A stretch of DNA of 64,000 nucleotides, from NCBI RefSeq assembly GCF_000186345.1, contig NC_014962.1, positions 2,632,450-2,696,449 of the forward strand. Direction: 5' to 3'. This DNA comes from Isosphaera pallida ATCC 43644 (GTDB lineage Bacteria > Planctomycetota > Planctomycetia > Isosphaerales > Isosphaeraceae). The notes under the pieces were generated by a model that was given only the letters and a program-made list of their open reading frames with translations, did no database searches and was not told where the DNA came from. Made by a program: the position numbers and the translations under genes. Shown here one piece after another: positions 44,971 to 54,100 of this stretch; the first letter of the stretch is position 1, and the number at the start of each line of letters is the position of its first letter.

Positions 44971-45480
44971 GTGGAGATCTTGATTAGCGAGGAACAGCTC
45001 CGCGCTCGAATCATCGCACTGGGCGAGCAGATCACCGAGGATTACCGCGGGCGGCCCTTGACGATCGTGGCCGTTTTGGTTGGCAGCGTAGTCGCTCTGG
45101 CCGACTTGATCCGCCAGGTGACCATTCCCCACCGCGTCGCCCTGCTCCAAACCTCCAGCTACCGCGGCAAGACCACCCTCCCCACCGATCTGGCCGTCAA
45201 TTCCGCCTTCGATCCCGACGTCAAGGGACGCGATGTTCTTCTACTCGACGACATCCTCGACACAGGACATACTCTGAAACGGGTCATGGACGACATGGCC
45301 AATCGAGGCGCTCTGAGCGTGCGGACGATGGTCCTGCTCCGTAAACTAGGACGTCAGCAGGTGAGTCTCGAACCCGACTACGTGGGGTTCGAGATCCCCG
45401 ATCGCTTCGTCGTTGGCTACGGCCTGGACTACAACGACGATTACCGCCATCTGCCGTACGTCGCCATTCTTCCCGGATGA
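44971..45480 (+). CDS. hpt: Hypoxanthine phosphoribosyltransferase
   Basis: This purine salvage enzyme joins hypoxanthine or guanine to PRPP. The 169 residues show the family start ISEEQLRARI, AVLVGSVVALADL, the mobile-loop region TSSYRGKT, the PRPP-binding motif DVLLLDDILDTGHTL and the base-binding FVVGYGLDYNDDYR. The length is typical. It starts with GTG at 44971, preceded by GGGGGAGG at about 8 bases, so the non-ATG start is well supported. Confidence 0.95.
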   Translation: MEILISEEQLRARIIALGEQITEDYRGRPLTIVAVLVGSVVALADLIRQVTIPHRVALLQTSSYRGKTTLPTDLAVNSAFDPDVKGRDVLLLDDILDTGHTLKRVMDDMANRGALSVRTMVLLRKLGRQQVSLEPDYVGFEIPDRFVVGYGLDYNDDYRHLPYVAILPG

Positions 45481-45775
45481 TTCGCGCTCCGCATTGCCTC
45501 TTCTCCGCCCTCCATTTCGATCTCGCCGCGTTGTTTGGTCCGTCATGGTTGCCGCGACTGCAACGGTCGCCCAAACCGCTTGATCCGTCGCATCCGTTGA
45601 GTTGGCTGGTGTCGTTGTGTCATTTTACGTGAGAATGGTGGTCGCTTCGGGTACGAATCGAAAATGAGTGGGATCGTCCCGGCGGTCGTCTTCGGCTCGT
45701 AAGTGCGGAAGACCGACGAGCGACGATAACGCCGCGACGACAAAAACCAGCCCGCGGGCGAGGTCGAGGAGAGCC

Positions 45776-47554
45776 ATGACGATGAGAAGGGAGAGGGACG
45801 AGCAACGCGGTCGAAACGGATTCGGACAAGGTGATCCTTACTCCCTGGATCAGATGCGCCGGGATTTGGGCGTGGCTGGCCCGTTGGGATTGCGTTACAA
45901 GAAACTAGGTTGGGATACGACTCGCCGCAAGGTCTGGCCTCAACCGTTTGTGGTGGTCGGGTCGGGGCCGCGGGTGGATCTGTATGTGGCAGACCCGGAC
46001 GTACCGCGTCGCTCGGTGTTGCTGTTGGCGTTGGGGAGTCGGCTACTAGCCGTGGGGTTGAACGCCGAGGCTCCCGTTTTACGTTGGGTGGGGCCAACGG
46101 AGTCGTCCGACTTCGTTGCCTCGGGTGATTCGTCCTTGGTCGAAGCGACAGGTAACGGCGGGTCGTCCAGCTCTGAGCAGGCTGCGGATCCAGGTTCCTC
46201 GGCGTCGAGTGCAACGGTGGCGGTGTCGGGTCGTCCTCTCCTGGAGCGGGGGTGGCTTACCGAACGCAACGGGTTGGCTCTGGGGTCCTACCTGATTGGT
46301 CGGGACGATCCAGCGGTCGCCCACCACGACCAGCCGGATCCCTTCACCGCGGTGCTGGATCCAACCGAAACCGAGTCGGGTTTGGACGTCGATTTACCCC
46401 GGACTGTTCTGGTGATCTCGAACTCGGCTGGGGAGGTGGTGCGCAGCCCAGCGCATCGGGTCTTGACTCTGATCGGTTCCGATCACCCCTGCCACCTTCG
46501 TATTCGTGCCAAAGGGGTTTCCCGTTTCCATGCTGCCTTGGTGCTGACCCCCGCCGGGGGTTGGCTCATTGATCTATCGGGCCACGACTCGGCCCTGACG
46601 GTGGACGGCCTTAGCGTTCGGGCGGTTCGGTTCGACGAGGGTCGTGAGTTGACGCTGGGCGACCATCGCCTAGGGGTCCGCTACGGGTCCGAGTTGCGTC
46701 GGGTTGCCACCATCCCATCGGGTCTTGGGTTAGACCACGCTCGTGGTCAGGTCACGGCGACGACCGCCCGCTCCAGCAGCGACTTCGAATCCCGGCTCGC
46801 TGCCCTCTCCCGGCTGGCGATTCCAACGGTTCCCGACGTTCCTGGTCTGGCCCCCTCCTCTTCCAACGGCGACCCGTCGCACTTGGGACACGCGGACGCG
46901 CAACCCGCGCCGCAAGACCAGCCCACCACGTTGGATAAGGAAACGCCCAAGCCGACCGGTTCCGACTCGTCGCTGGAACGGTATTTTTTGCGTCGTCAAC
47001 TCGAACTCGATCAGATGAGAAGCCGATTCGCCGAGACGGTGTTGACCACGACCGACCTGTTGCGCGACCTTCGGGACGATCAGTCCCACGCGCTTCGACG
47101 CGAATATGAGGAGGTGCGGCGGCTCTCGGAGGAAATCCGTCGCCTGACCGCTCGGTTGACCGACACGGCCCCCCCGCCCAATCTGCCTCGCAGCACCACC
47201 CTGGTCACCACCGGGGAACAGGTTTGCGATGACCAAACCAATCAAGAGGGACGAGCCGACACTCCCTTGGCGTGGAACGGGATCGCCCAACCACGTTGTT
47301 CCGGCACCCTCGCGGTTCCGGCCTGGGGGCTTCGCAAAGCCACGCCGCTGCTTACGTCACCTCCCCAAAGGACGCCACCCCATCACAGCACGGCAACACT
47401 GACCTCGCCGCCCGCCGCTCCCCTCCAGGACACTCTGCCCCCGCCCGACGTTCAGCAAATCCACTTCGGCCTGTTTCAAAAGATCACCCGTTTGCAAAGC
47501 GAACGCGAAAGCCGCTTTCAGAAACTCATGGGAATGCTCGGTCTGACCAGTTAG
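45776..47554 (+). CDS. FHA domain protein heading the signalling cluster
   Basis: A 592-residue protein. Residues 1-110 form a beta-rich unknown segment. An FHA domain covers about 226-304, with GVSRFHAALV (the Ser-Arg-x-His core) and LTVDGLSVRAVRFDEGRELT. The Arg that normally precedes the first loop (IGRS) is Ser in LIGSD, so phosphopeptide affinity may be altered. Downstream are a Pro-rich linker and a coiled coil (YFLRRQLELDQMRSRFAETV to IRRLTARLTD). The C-terminus ends in another helix. The ATG at 45776 follows GAGGAG. It opens a long co-directional run that includes chemosensory proteins; a role in detecting phosphorylation in that pathway is inference. Confidence 0.8.
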   Translation: MTMRRERDEQRGRNGFGQGDPYSLDQMRRDLGVAGPLGLRYKKLGWDTTRRKVWPQPFVVVGSGPRVDLYVADPDVPRRSVLLLALGSRLLAVGLNAEAPVLRWVGPTESSDFVASGDSSLVEATGNGGSSSSEQAADPGSSASSATVAVSGRPLLERGWLTERNGLALGSYLIGRDDPAVAHHDQPDPFTAVLDPTETESGLDVDLPRTVLVISNSAGEVVRSPAHRVLTLIGSDHPCHLRIRAKGVSRFHAALVLTPAGGWLIDLSGHDSALTVDGLSVRAVRFDEGRELTLGDHRLGVRYGSELRRVATIPSGLGLDHARGQVTATTARSSSDFESRLAALSRLAIPTVPDVPGLAPSSSNGDPSHLGHADAQPAPQDQPTTLDKETPKPTGSDSSLERYFLRRQLELDQMRSRFAETVLTTTDLLRDLRDDQSHALRREYEEVRRLSEEIRRLTARLTDTAPPPNLPRSTTLVTTGEQVCDDQTNQEGRADTPLAWNGIAQPRCSGTLAVPAWGLRKATPLLTSPPQRTPPHHSTATLTSPPAAPLQDTLPPPDVQQIHFGLFQKITRLQSERESRFQKLMGMLGLTS

Positions 47555-47759
47555 CCAAGTCGTGTCGAGTCCAGTTGAGTCAAGGTTCAACAAGAAAAGA
47601 AGATAAGATCAATGAGCGTGGTCTCCGCTTGTGGGCAATTCCCAACCTAACCTTACCTTAACTCAAACGTCAACTCGGTTCAGTTCAGTGGACTCGCCCC
47701 CCCCGAACCCGTGGAGGGTTTCGGTTCCGCAGCCCCCTCAGCCAGGAGAACCTTGGGCG

Positions 47760-48035
47760 ATGATCGACCCGGATATGTCGTGGAAAGACGCGGTTGAAAC
47801 CTTGCGCAAATCGGTCAACGCGCTGATCGACGCGCAGGAGGAAGCCTACGCCATGCTCTTCCTCCAAGAAGCGCAGGCGGACCCCCCCAACGCCGCCCTG
47901 GTCACCCAAATGGGGGTGCCCACCCTCAAGAAGTCCAACCGAATGTCGCGGATCACCCTGGACCAACGCATCGAAGAGCTTCAAAACCGGCTACGCTACG
48001 CCAACAACACCGAGTCCAACGAACCCAACGGTTGA
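47760..48035 (+). CDS. Small helical protein
   Basis: A 91-residue protein (MIDPDMSWKDAVETLRKSVN to NTESNEPNG), helical and acidic, without signal or membrane segment. The motif MSRITLDQRIEELQNRLRYA suggests a terminal coiled coil. The ATG at 47760 has AGGAGA 11 bases upstream; the frame reaches 47631 but the extra part is Pro-rich and unsupported. It lies between the FHA and CheW-like genes, so a small adaptor role is conceivable. No family is recognised. Confidence 0.65.
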   Translation: MIDPDMSWKDAVETLRKSVNALIDAQEEAYAMLFLQEAQADPPNAALVTQMGVPTLKKSNRMSRITLDQRIEELQNRLRYANNTESNEPNG

Positions 48036-48141
48036 CCCGACTGGTTGCGAAAGCCGTGGTGGCCGGTTCAGTCGGCGTCTCTCTCAAGCGGCTTCTGAAT
48101 TTCCCCCCGCGTTGCATTCGATCGAGTGGGAGTGACCCGTC

Positions 48142-48720
48142 ATGCCGTTCACCCCGTCCGACTCCTCCATGACCACCCAACCGGTCCCGAGTTCAGAATC
48201 GCCATCGGTCCCGGCCACCGACGTGATCTGGTGCGTCTTCGAGTCGATGGGACACTCCTACGTCATCGACCTGGACGCAGTAGTCGAAGTGCGGATTGTC
48301 GAACGCCTCCTCCGCCTGCCCGATCCGCCCGGTTACGTGATCGGCCTGATCATGTTGCGCCGGGATCTCATCCCAGTACTTACCCCCGACTCGGAACCCG
48401 ATAGTCCCCCTCCCCAAGTGGAACCCGGCGCTTCGGTGCTCGTGCTAAGGTCGGAGGACCATTTCTGGGGCGTGGTGGTCAAAGAGGGTTCGGTTCGGGT
48501 TGTGAAAGACCAGCATATGTGGATTCCGTCAGAGGAATCGTGGCCCGACGACCCGACAGCGGCCCGCGTGCCCGGCTTCGACGGCTGGATTGTGATCAAC
48601 GGTCATCCTCATCGTCGGCTCGATCCGGCCAAAGCCCGGCTTAAGTTGCGTGCGGCGATCAAAGAGGACTACTCTCGGAGCTCCGCGGTTTCCCGCGAGA
48701 CGGTTTCCGACGAGCAGTAA
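48142..48720 (+). CDS. CheW-like adaptor protein
   Basis: A 192-residue protein whose residues about 25-165 resemble CheW: VIWCVFESMGHSYVIDLDAVVEV, RLPDPPGYVIGLIMLRRDLIPVL and VLRSEDHFWGVVV are the usual paired beta strands that bridge receptors to CheA. It has a short N-terminal Ser/Pro tail and a charged C-terminal tail. The ATG at 48142 is used, with a GGGAG-type site upstream. It is followed, after a 670-base gap, by a receptor-like gene and then the CheA-like kinase. Confidence 0.85.
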   Translation: MPFTPSDSSMTTQPVPSSESPSVPATDVIWCVFESMGHSYVIDLDAVVEVRIVERLLRLPDPPGYVIGLIMLRRDLIPVLTPDSEPDSPPPQVEPGASVLVLRSEDHFWGVVVKEGSVRVVKDQHMWIPSEESWPDDPTAARVPGFDGWIVINGHPHRRLDPAKARLKLRAAIKEDYSRSSAVSRETVSDEQ

Positions 48721-49390
48721 GTCGTGGCCGGGCAAGTCCGCGGCCGAGGGCGAGTCCGTCGGACGCGTCGGATGGTCGCTTTGGGTTTCGAGGAGTGCCG
48801 CGGGGTGGTCTGGCCTGGGAGTCGGTCCAGCTCCGACACGAAGGAAGGTCCAAGTCGGACCGACCTCCAAATATTGAATCGCCGAGTCATCGAATGATTT
48901 GGGACCGAATTTCTTTTTTCAGTCGATTTAATTTGAATTTCGCAACAATCAATAGGGAGACGATGAGTGGGTCGAGTGATTTTCTGAGTGTGGTTCGAGT
49001 TTTGAGGGAGGAGGATTGGGGTGGAGGAGTCGGCGCGGTGGTTGGATCGGGAGGTGGAGGCGGTCGCGAAGGCCGAACGCGACCTATATAAGTGATGACC
49101 GCGTTCGATTCCTCCGAGTCGATCCGGCTCGCGCGACCTGGGGTGGCCCGTTCGAGGTTGCCGGCGGGGTTGGTTGAGTTTGGTTGGCGTGAGTTGGAGG
49201 GGACGGGGTGAGGAGTTGAGCACGGGTCGCGGACCTCGGCCTCCCGACACGGGCCGCGGCATCCGGCCTGGGTTGGCTCGCCTCGAATAGCCCGTCGTTG
49301 GTGATGTGGCGGGAGGCGATCGATCACTCGTCGGATGTCGGGCGTTCCGGGTTCGACGCGCGACAACGGACGGAAGGACCAAGAACACCA
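48721..49390. other. Long gap with AT-rich core before the receptor gene
   Basis: About 670 bases. A locally AT-rich stretch at about 48870-48960 and the element TATATA at 49085-49090 are the only obvious signals. They may drive the receptor-CheA part of the cluster separately. A 43-codon Gly-rich frame at 48962 has a GGAG site but no other support. Confidence 0.45.
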
Positions 49391-50782
49391 ATGCGCCAGA
49401 GCGTGACATTCATGGGAGGAGTGGCCGGAGGGATGATCGCCCTTCTGGCCTGGGTGCTGCCGAGCCTCTTCAGCGCCTCGATGGTAGGCGGTCTGGCCGG
49501 GGTGGGTCTAGGCATCGCGTTGGGAGCGGGAATCGGTTTGGTGGCCTCGCAGGCGTCGCGCGAAGCGATGCTGGAAGCGTTGAGGAGCCTCCGCAAACCG
49601 GGCACGCCACCACCCTCCAGTGGAGTGGAGGAGTTCGACGAGTTGATCGGCGAGTTCCGCGAGGAACTGTTGAGGTGGAAGCGGGTGCGCGACGACGTGG
49701 AGCTGGCCGAACAAGTGGCCCGCGACCTCACCGGAGTCGGCACCGCCGCCCGCGCCGACGGAGCGGCGATCACGCTGTTGTTGACCGAGATTGCCACCAA
49801 CGCCAACCACCTGTTGGAGGAATTGGAACTGCTGCTGGATTCCAGCAATCGCGCCGCCACCGCCGCCGAGCAGATCGAAGAACCGCTGAGCCGAACCCTC
49901 GAGACCCTCGACGCCCTATTCAACAACACGCAATCGATCTCGAACAACACCGCGTTAGCGCGAAGGGACACCGACTTCTCCAGCCGGGAAATCCGCCGGG
50001 GCTTGGACCAGGTTCAGGCGATGAAGGAAGGGATGGAGAAAATCGAGGAATTGGTGGCCGACAACAGCGGCAAGATCAAGCGTTTGAGTATGAGTTCGAT
50101 CGAGATCAGCACCATCATCGAAGATATCGCCAAGATTTCGTCCAAGACCGAGAACCTCGCCACCAACGCCAAGCTCGCCGCCACCCGGGCGCGGGAACAC
50201 GGCCAGGAGTTTTCCAACATCGCCGACGAGTTCCGCGAGCTTTCGGAAAAGACCGCCGACGCGACCAACAACATCGGCGAACGGGTGCGGGCCATTCAGG
50301 CCGAAACCCAGGAGATCAGCCGGGCGTTCGAGGATGAACTAGGCAAAGTCGAACGCGAGGCCAACCGGGTCCGCGAGGCCAACGAGGCGCTCAACCGCAT
50401 CAACGAGATGTCGCAACGCTCAGCCAACCTGGTGGAAGGAATCAACCGGGCGGTCGCCGAACAGGTGAACGCGACGAAGGACGTCCTGGATGACATGAAA
50501 AAGGTGATCAAGATCAACGAGCAAACTACCACCGAACTGACCCACGCCCGACGCCACGTCGAAGCCCTGGCGCGGCGTTGCGAGCAGTTGCGGCGGTTGG
50601 GCCGCTCCGAGGCGCTGCGCAACCTGTCGGGCACCACCTTCGCCAAGACCAAATCCAAAGGAATCGGCGGGTTCGCCACCCCGTCCCTGAATGGCCCGGA
50701 GGTGGAGGAACCCGTCGCGGCGCCAGGCGCGACGTCGTCGCGGACGCAATCGCCGTTTTTGCAGAAGATTCCGGGAATGTGA
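49391..50782 (+). CDS. Methyl-accepting chemotaxis-like protein without sensor domain
   Basis: The 463-residue protein starts with two adjacent hydrophobic helices (VAGGMIALLAWVLPSLF and MVGGLAGVGLGIALGAGIGLV) with almost no loop between them, so there is no periplasmic ligand domain. The rest is a long antiparallel coiled coil of receptor type. Its hairpin-like region (about 246-290) reads IAKISSKTENLATNAKL, then AATRAREHGQEFSNIADEFR and ELSEKT. The register matches chemoreceptors, but the tip lacks the usual QTNLLALNAAIEAARAGE and is clearly diverged. The ATG at 49391 follows GGAAGGA at 14 bases, rather far. It precedes the CheA gene and is probably its dedicated input or scaffold. Confidence 0.85.
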   Translation: MRQSVTFMGGVAGGMIALLAWVLPSLFSASMVGGLAGVGLGIALGAGIGLVASQASREAMLEALRSLRKPGTPPPSSGVEEFDELIGEFREELLRWKRVRDDVELAEQVARDLTGVGTAARADGAAITLLLTEIATNANHLLEELELLLDSSNRAATAAEQIEEPLSRTLETLDALFNNTQSISNNTALARRDTDFSSREIRRGLDQVQAMKEGMEKIEELVADNSGKIKRLSMSSIEISTIIEDIAKISSKTENLATNAKLAATRAREHGQEFSNIADEFRELSEKTADATNNIGERVRAIQAETQEISRAFEDELGKVEREANRVREANEALNRINEMSQRSANLVEGINRAVAEQVNATKDVLDDMKKVIKINEQTTTELTHARRHVEALARRCEQLRRLGRSEALRNLSGTTFAKTKSKGIGGFATPSLNGPEVEEPVAAPGATSSRTQSPFLQKIPGM

Positions 50783-51100
50783 ACGCTGAGACCGTCGCGT
50801 CACCGTCGAGCGTGGCCAAGTTCCTTTGGGCAACGGATGATTGACGGCGTGGTGGCTTCCTCTTTCAATTGAAGAGAACGGGACCATTCGATCCACCCAG
50901 GATGCTGGATCAGACCACAGCAGGGTGTTCCTTCCCTACCCCGCCCGCGTTGTTCCATCAGGCTTGAGCTTATCTCAACGCCAAGAGCTGCCCAAATGTT
51001 CATGCCCCTCGTTTAGAACGACGCACCCAACAAAACCTCCCCGCGCCCACGATTTGCCTTGCCACCGCTTCGCTCTCTCCTCCGACCCGACGGAATGGCC
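50783..51100. other. Gap between the receptor-like and CheA genes
   Basis: About 318 bases with no supported gene or RNA. The CheA frame is open from 51059, but its first codons have no ribosome site. No clear promoter was found. Confidence 0.4.
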
Positions 51101-54100
51101 ATGACCGCACCCGACTCCGGTCCCCTGCTCGACTCGCTAACCCGCCAGGTCGAAGCCCTGGCCAAGAGCGACGCTGCGTTCCACGCCGCCGACCTGGACG
51201 GCTTGGCTGGTCTGGCGCGGTTGGCCGGGCGCGAACCAGCCGCCCGCCTGCTTGATTTCCTGGGCCAACTCGCTGACCTACGCGATGCCCTGCCCGAGAC
51301 CGATCGCGGCGACGCCGAGTCGGACCTTCGCGCTGGCTTGCGGCTGCTGAGCGGTCATCTTCTGATCGAATCGGAGCCGGGACGGGAATCGAAGCTCCCC
51401 TCCTCCCAACTCGAAGCCTTTCTGCAACAGGGTACGGAACGCTGGGGCAACTATCTGGCCTACCTAAGCGATGCCCCCCCCTCTGGATTCGAGGCCGATC
51501 CGTTCGCCCCCGCCGACCCGTTCGCCGTTGACTCGCTGGACCCGTTGGCGACCCTCTCCCCAACGGCTTTCCCCTCTGATCTTGATTCCCAACCCGACCG
51601 TCAGGACGACGCCCCGGCGGTCGATCTCAACACCTTGCTGGCGATGTTGGGTGGATCGACCAGCTCACCCCCTGCCTCGTCGGCCCCGAATCCGGCCCCG
51701 GCCTCCCTTTCTCCTTCCCCCCCCGCAGCCTCGGGATCGTCCCTACCCCCATCTTCTTCCCGATCCTCATTGTTTCCGCCGGTTTCGAGTGGCGGCCGTC
51801 TTGCGTCGCCTAGGACCACCCCGGCGTTCAACCCCAATGCGTCCGACCCGGCTCAACTTACTCGGAAGACGCCGGCTGGACCGTTGACCTCCTCCAAGTC
51901 GCCCAACGGACAACCCGCCCCCAACTCCTCCGCCGCGTCCCTGCTTCCTAAACCTACCCCTCCCAAGACAAAACCCTTCTTCTCTCCAACCGCCTCCCCC
52001 GCCTCAGCACCGTCGCCGCCTAGCGCGTCCTCCCCTACCCCCGCCGTGACCCAGCCCGTCACACCCCCACTGTACGAGAACCCCAAGGACGCGGGGTTCG
52101 AACGTCCAGCGGTGGCCGCTTCGGGTCGTGTGCCGCTGACGATTGACCCGGAACTCCGGGACGCCTTCTTGGTGGACGCCGACGAACAGTTCGAGGTGAT
52201 CACGTCGGTTCAACTCCAGCTGCGTCCAGGCTTGGAAGCCGAGGAGCCGCTCAAGGCGTTGCGACGCGCCCTGCACTCGCTCAAAGGAGGAGCAGGTCAG
52301 GTGGGCTTGAGCGAGCTTTCAGCATTCATCCACGCGCTTGAGGATCGGGTGGAGTCGATCCGCGGTCCGTTGGACGATTGGGACGTCTTGGCGATCAACC
52401 AGGGAATCGCGCATCTGGAACGCGGGGTCTCCGACCTCCGTCAAGGATTCAACCCCACCCCGGCCAGCCCTGAGCTTTGGCAGCAACTCAAGGATCCGGC
52501 TGGTTCACACGTCCGCGGCGCGGCGGCAGTCGGCGAGTCCAAGGACGCGGGGTTCGAGCGTCCAGCGGTGGTCGCTTCGGGTCGTATGCCGCTGACGATT
52601 GACCCGGAACTCCGGGACGCCTTCTTGGTGGACGCCGACGAACAGTTCGAGGTGATCACGTCGGTTCAACTCCAGCTGCGTCCAGGCTTGGAAGCCGAGG
52701 AGCCGCTCAAGGCGTTGCGACGCGCCCTGCACTCGCTCAAAGGAGGAGCAGGTCAGGTGGGCTTGAGCGAGCTTTCAGCATTCATCCACGCGCTTGAGGA
52801 TCGGGTGGAGTCGATCCGCGGTCCGTTGGACGATTGGGACGTCTTGGCGATCAACCAGGGAATCGCGCATCTGGAACGCGGGGTCTCCGACCTCCGCCAA
52901 GGATTCAACCCCACCCCGGCTAGCCCTGAGCTTTGGGACCTGTTGCACGGCCAGCCTGAGAAGGCAGCCATGACCGGCGGTCAGGCAGTCGTGACCGCCT
53001 TCTCAGGACAGGATCAACCGTGTTCAACGGCGGGCGATTCCCTGACGTTGGTGCCGCACAGGGGGATTGGGGCAATGCCGGCGTCTACGGCGATGCCGAC
53101 TCCGTTCCCCGCCCCTCCAGTGACACCTCAACCAAGTTCGGGAAGCTCGGTCGGGGCGACCAGTCCAGCGACGACGGCGGCCGATTCGGTGGTGCGGGTT
53201 TCGTCAGCGCGGATCGACGGCATGATGGACCTAGTGTCCGAATTGCTGACGCGGCGCGGCCGCCTGCCCGAATACGCCAATCAAATGAACCGCCTCGCCG
53301 AGGACGTGCGCAAAAGCCGCAACCGCCTGATGAACGACGTGGATCGCCTCCGCGACCTGATCACCCAGGCGCGGCGGGTACTAAGACCCAATCACCCCCT
53401 GATCGCTCAAGGTTCGGAACTGATCCGCCGACTGTCGGAACAGGCCGAGGACCTTGGGGTGGTCGCGGGCAACGCCCACGCCGCCGCCGAACCGCTGGCC
53501 GAGGATGGCGAGGCACTGGCCAAAATCACCGGCCACCTCTGGAGCGAGATGGAGGAGGTCCGCGTCGAACCCATCAAGCCAATGTTCCTACGTCTCCACC
53601 GCGACGTGATCGCCGCGGCCGACAAGCTCAACAGCAGCGGCGATCCGGCCAACCAACGCAAGGTCGAAGTCGTGCTGGAAGGGGAAACCACCGGGGTAGA
53701 CCGCTCCCTGATCAATCCAGCCTACGAAGCGCTGATGCACATCGTGCGCAACGCCGTCAGCCACGGAATCGAACCACCCGACGAACGAGTCAAACGCGGC
53801 AAGCCAGAAGTCGGACGGGTGACAATCTCCGCCTCCAGCGAGGCCAACGCCCTGGTCATCCGAGTGGCCGACGACGGCAAAGGGCTGGATTATGCCGCCA
53901 TCGAAGCCAAAGCCCGGGAAAAGAAACTGCTCGTCGGCCCGGAACGTCCAACCCATGAACAACTGAACAAAATTCTTTTCACCTCGGGGTTCTCGACCAA
54001 AGAGAAAGCCGACCAGGTGTCGGGCAAGGGAGTGGGGATGGACGTGGTGGCGGAGAAGATTCGCCAGCTCAAAGGTTCAGTGGAGATGGCGAGTCTGCCG

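Noticed and set aside
48962-49093. A 43-codon Gly-rich frame with a GGAG site
   Set aside because: Short and low complexity with no family. The AT-rich leader around it looks more like promoter DNA.
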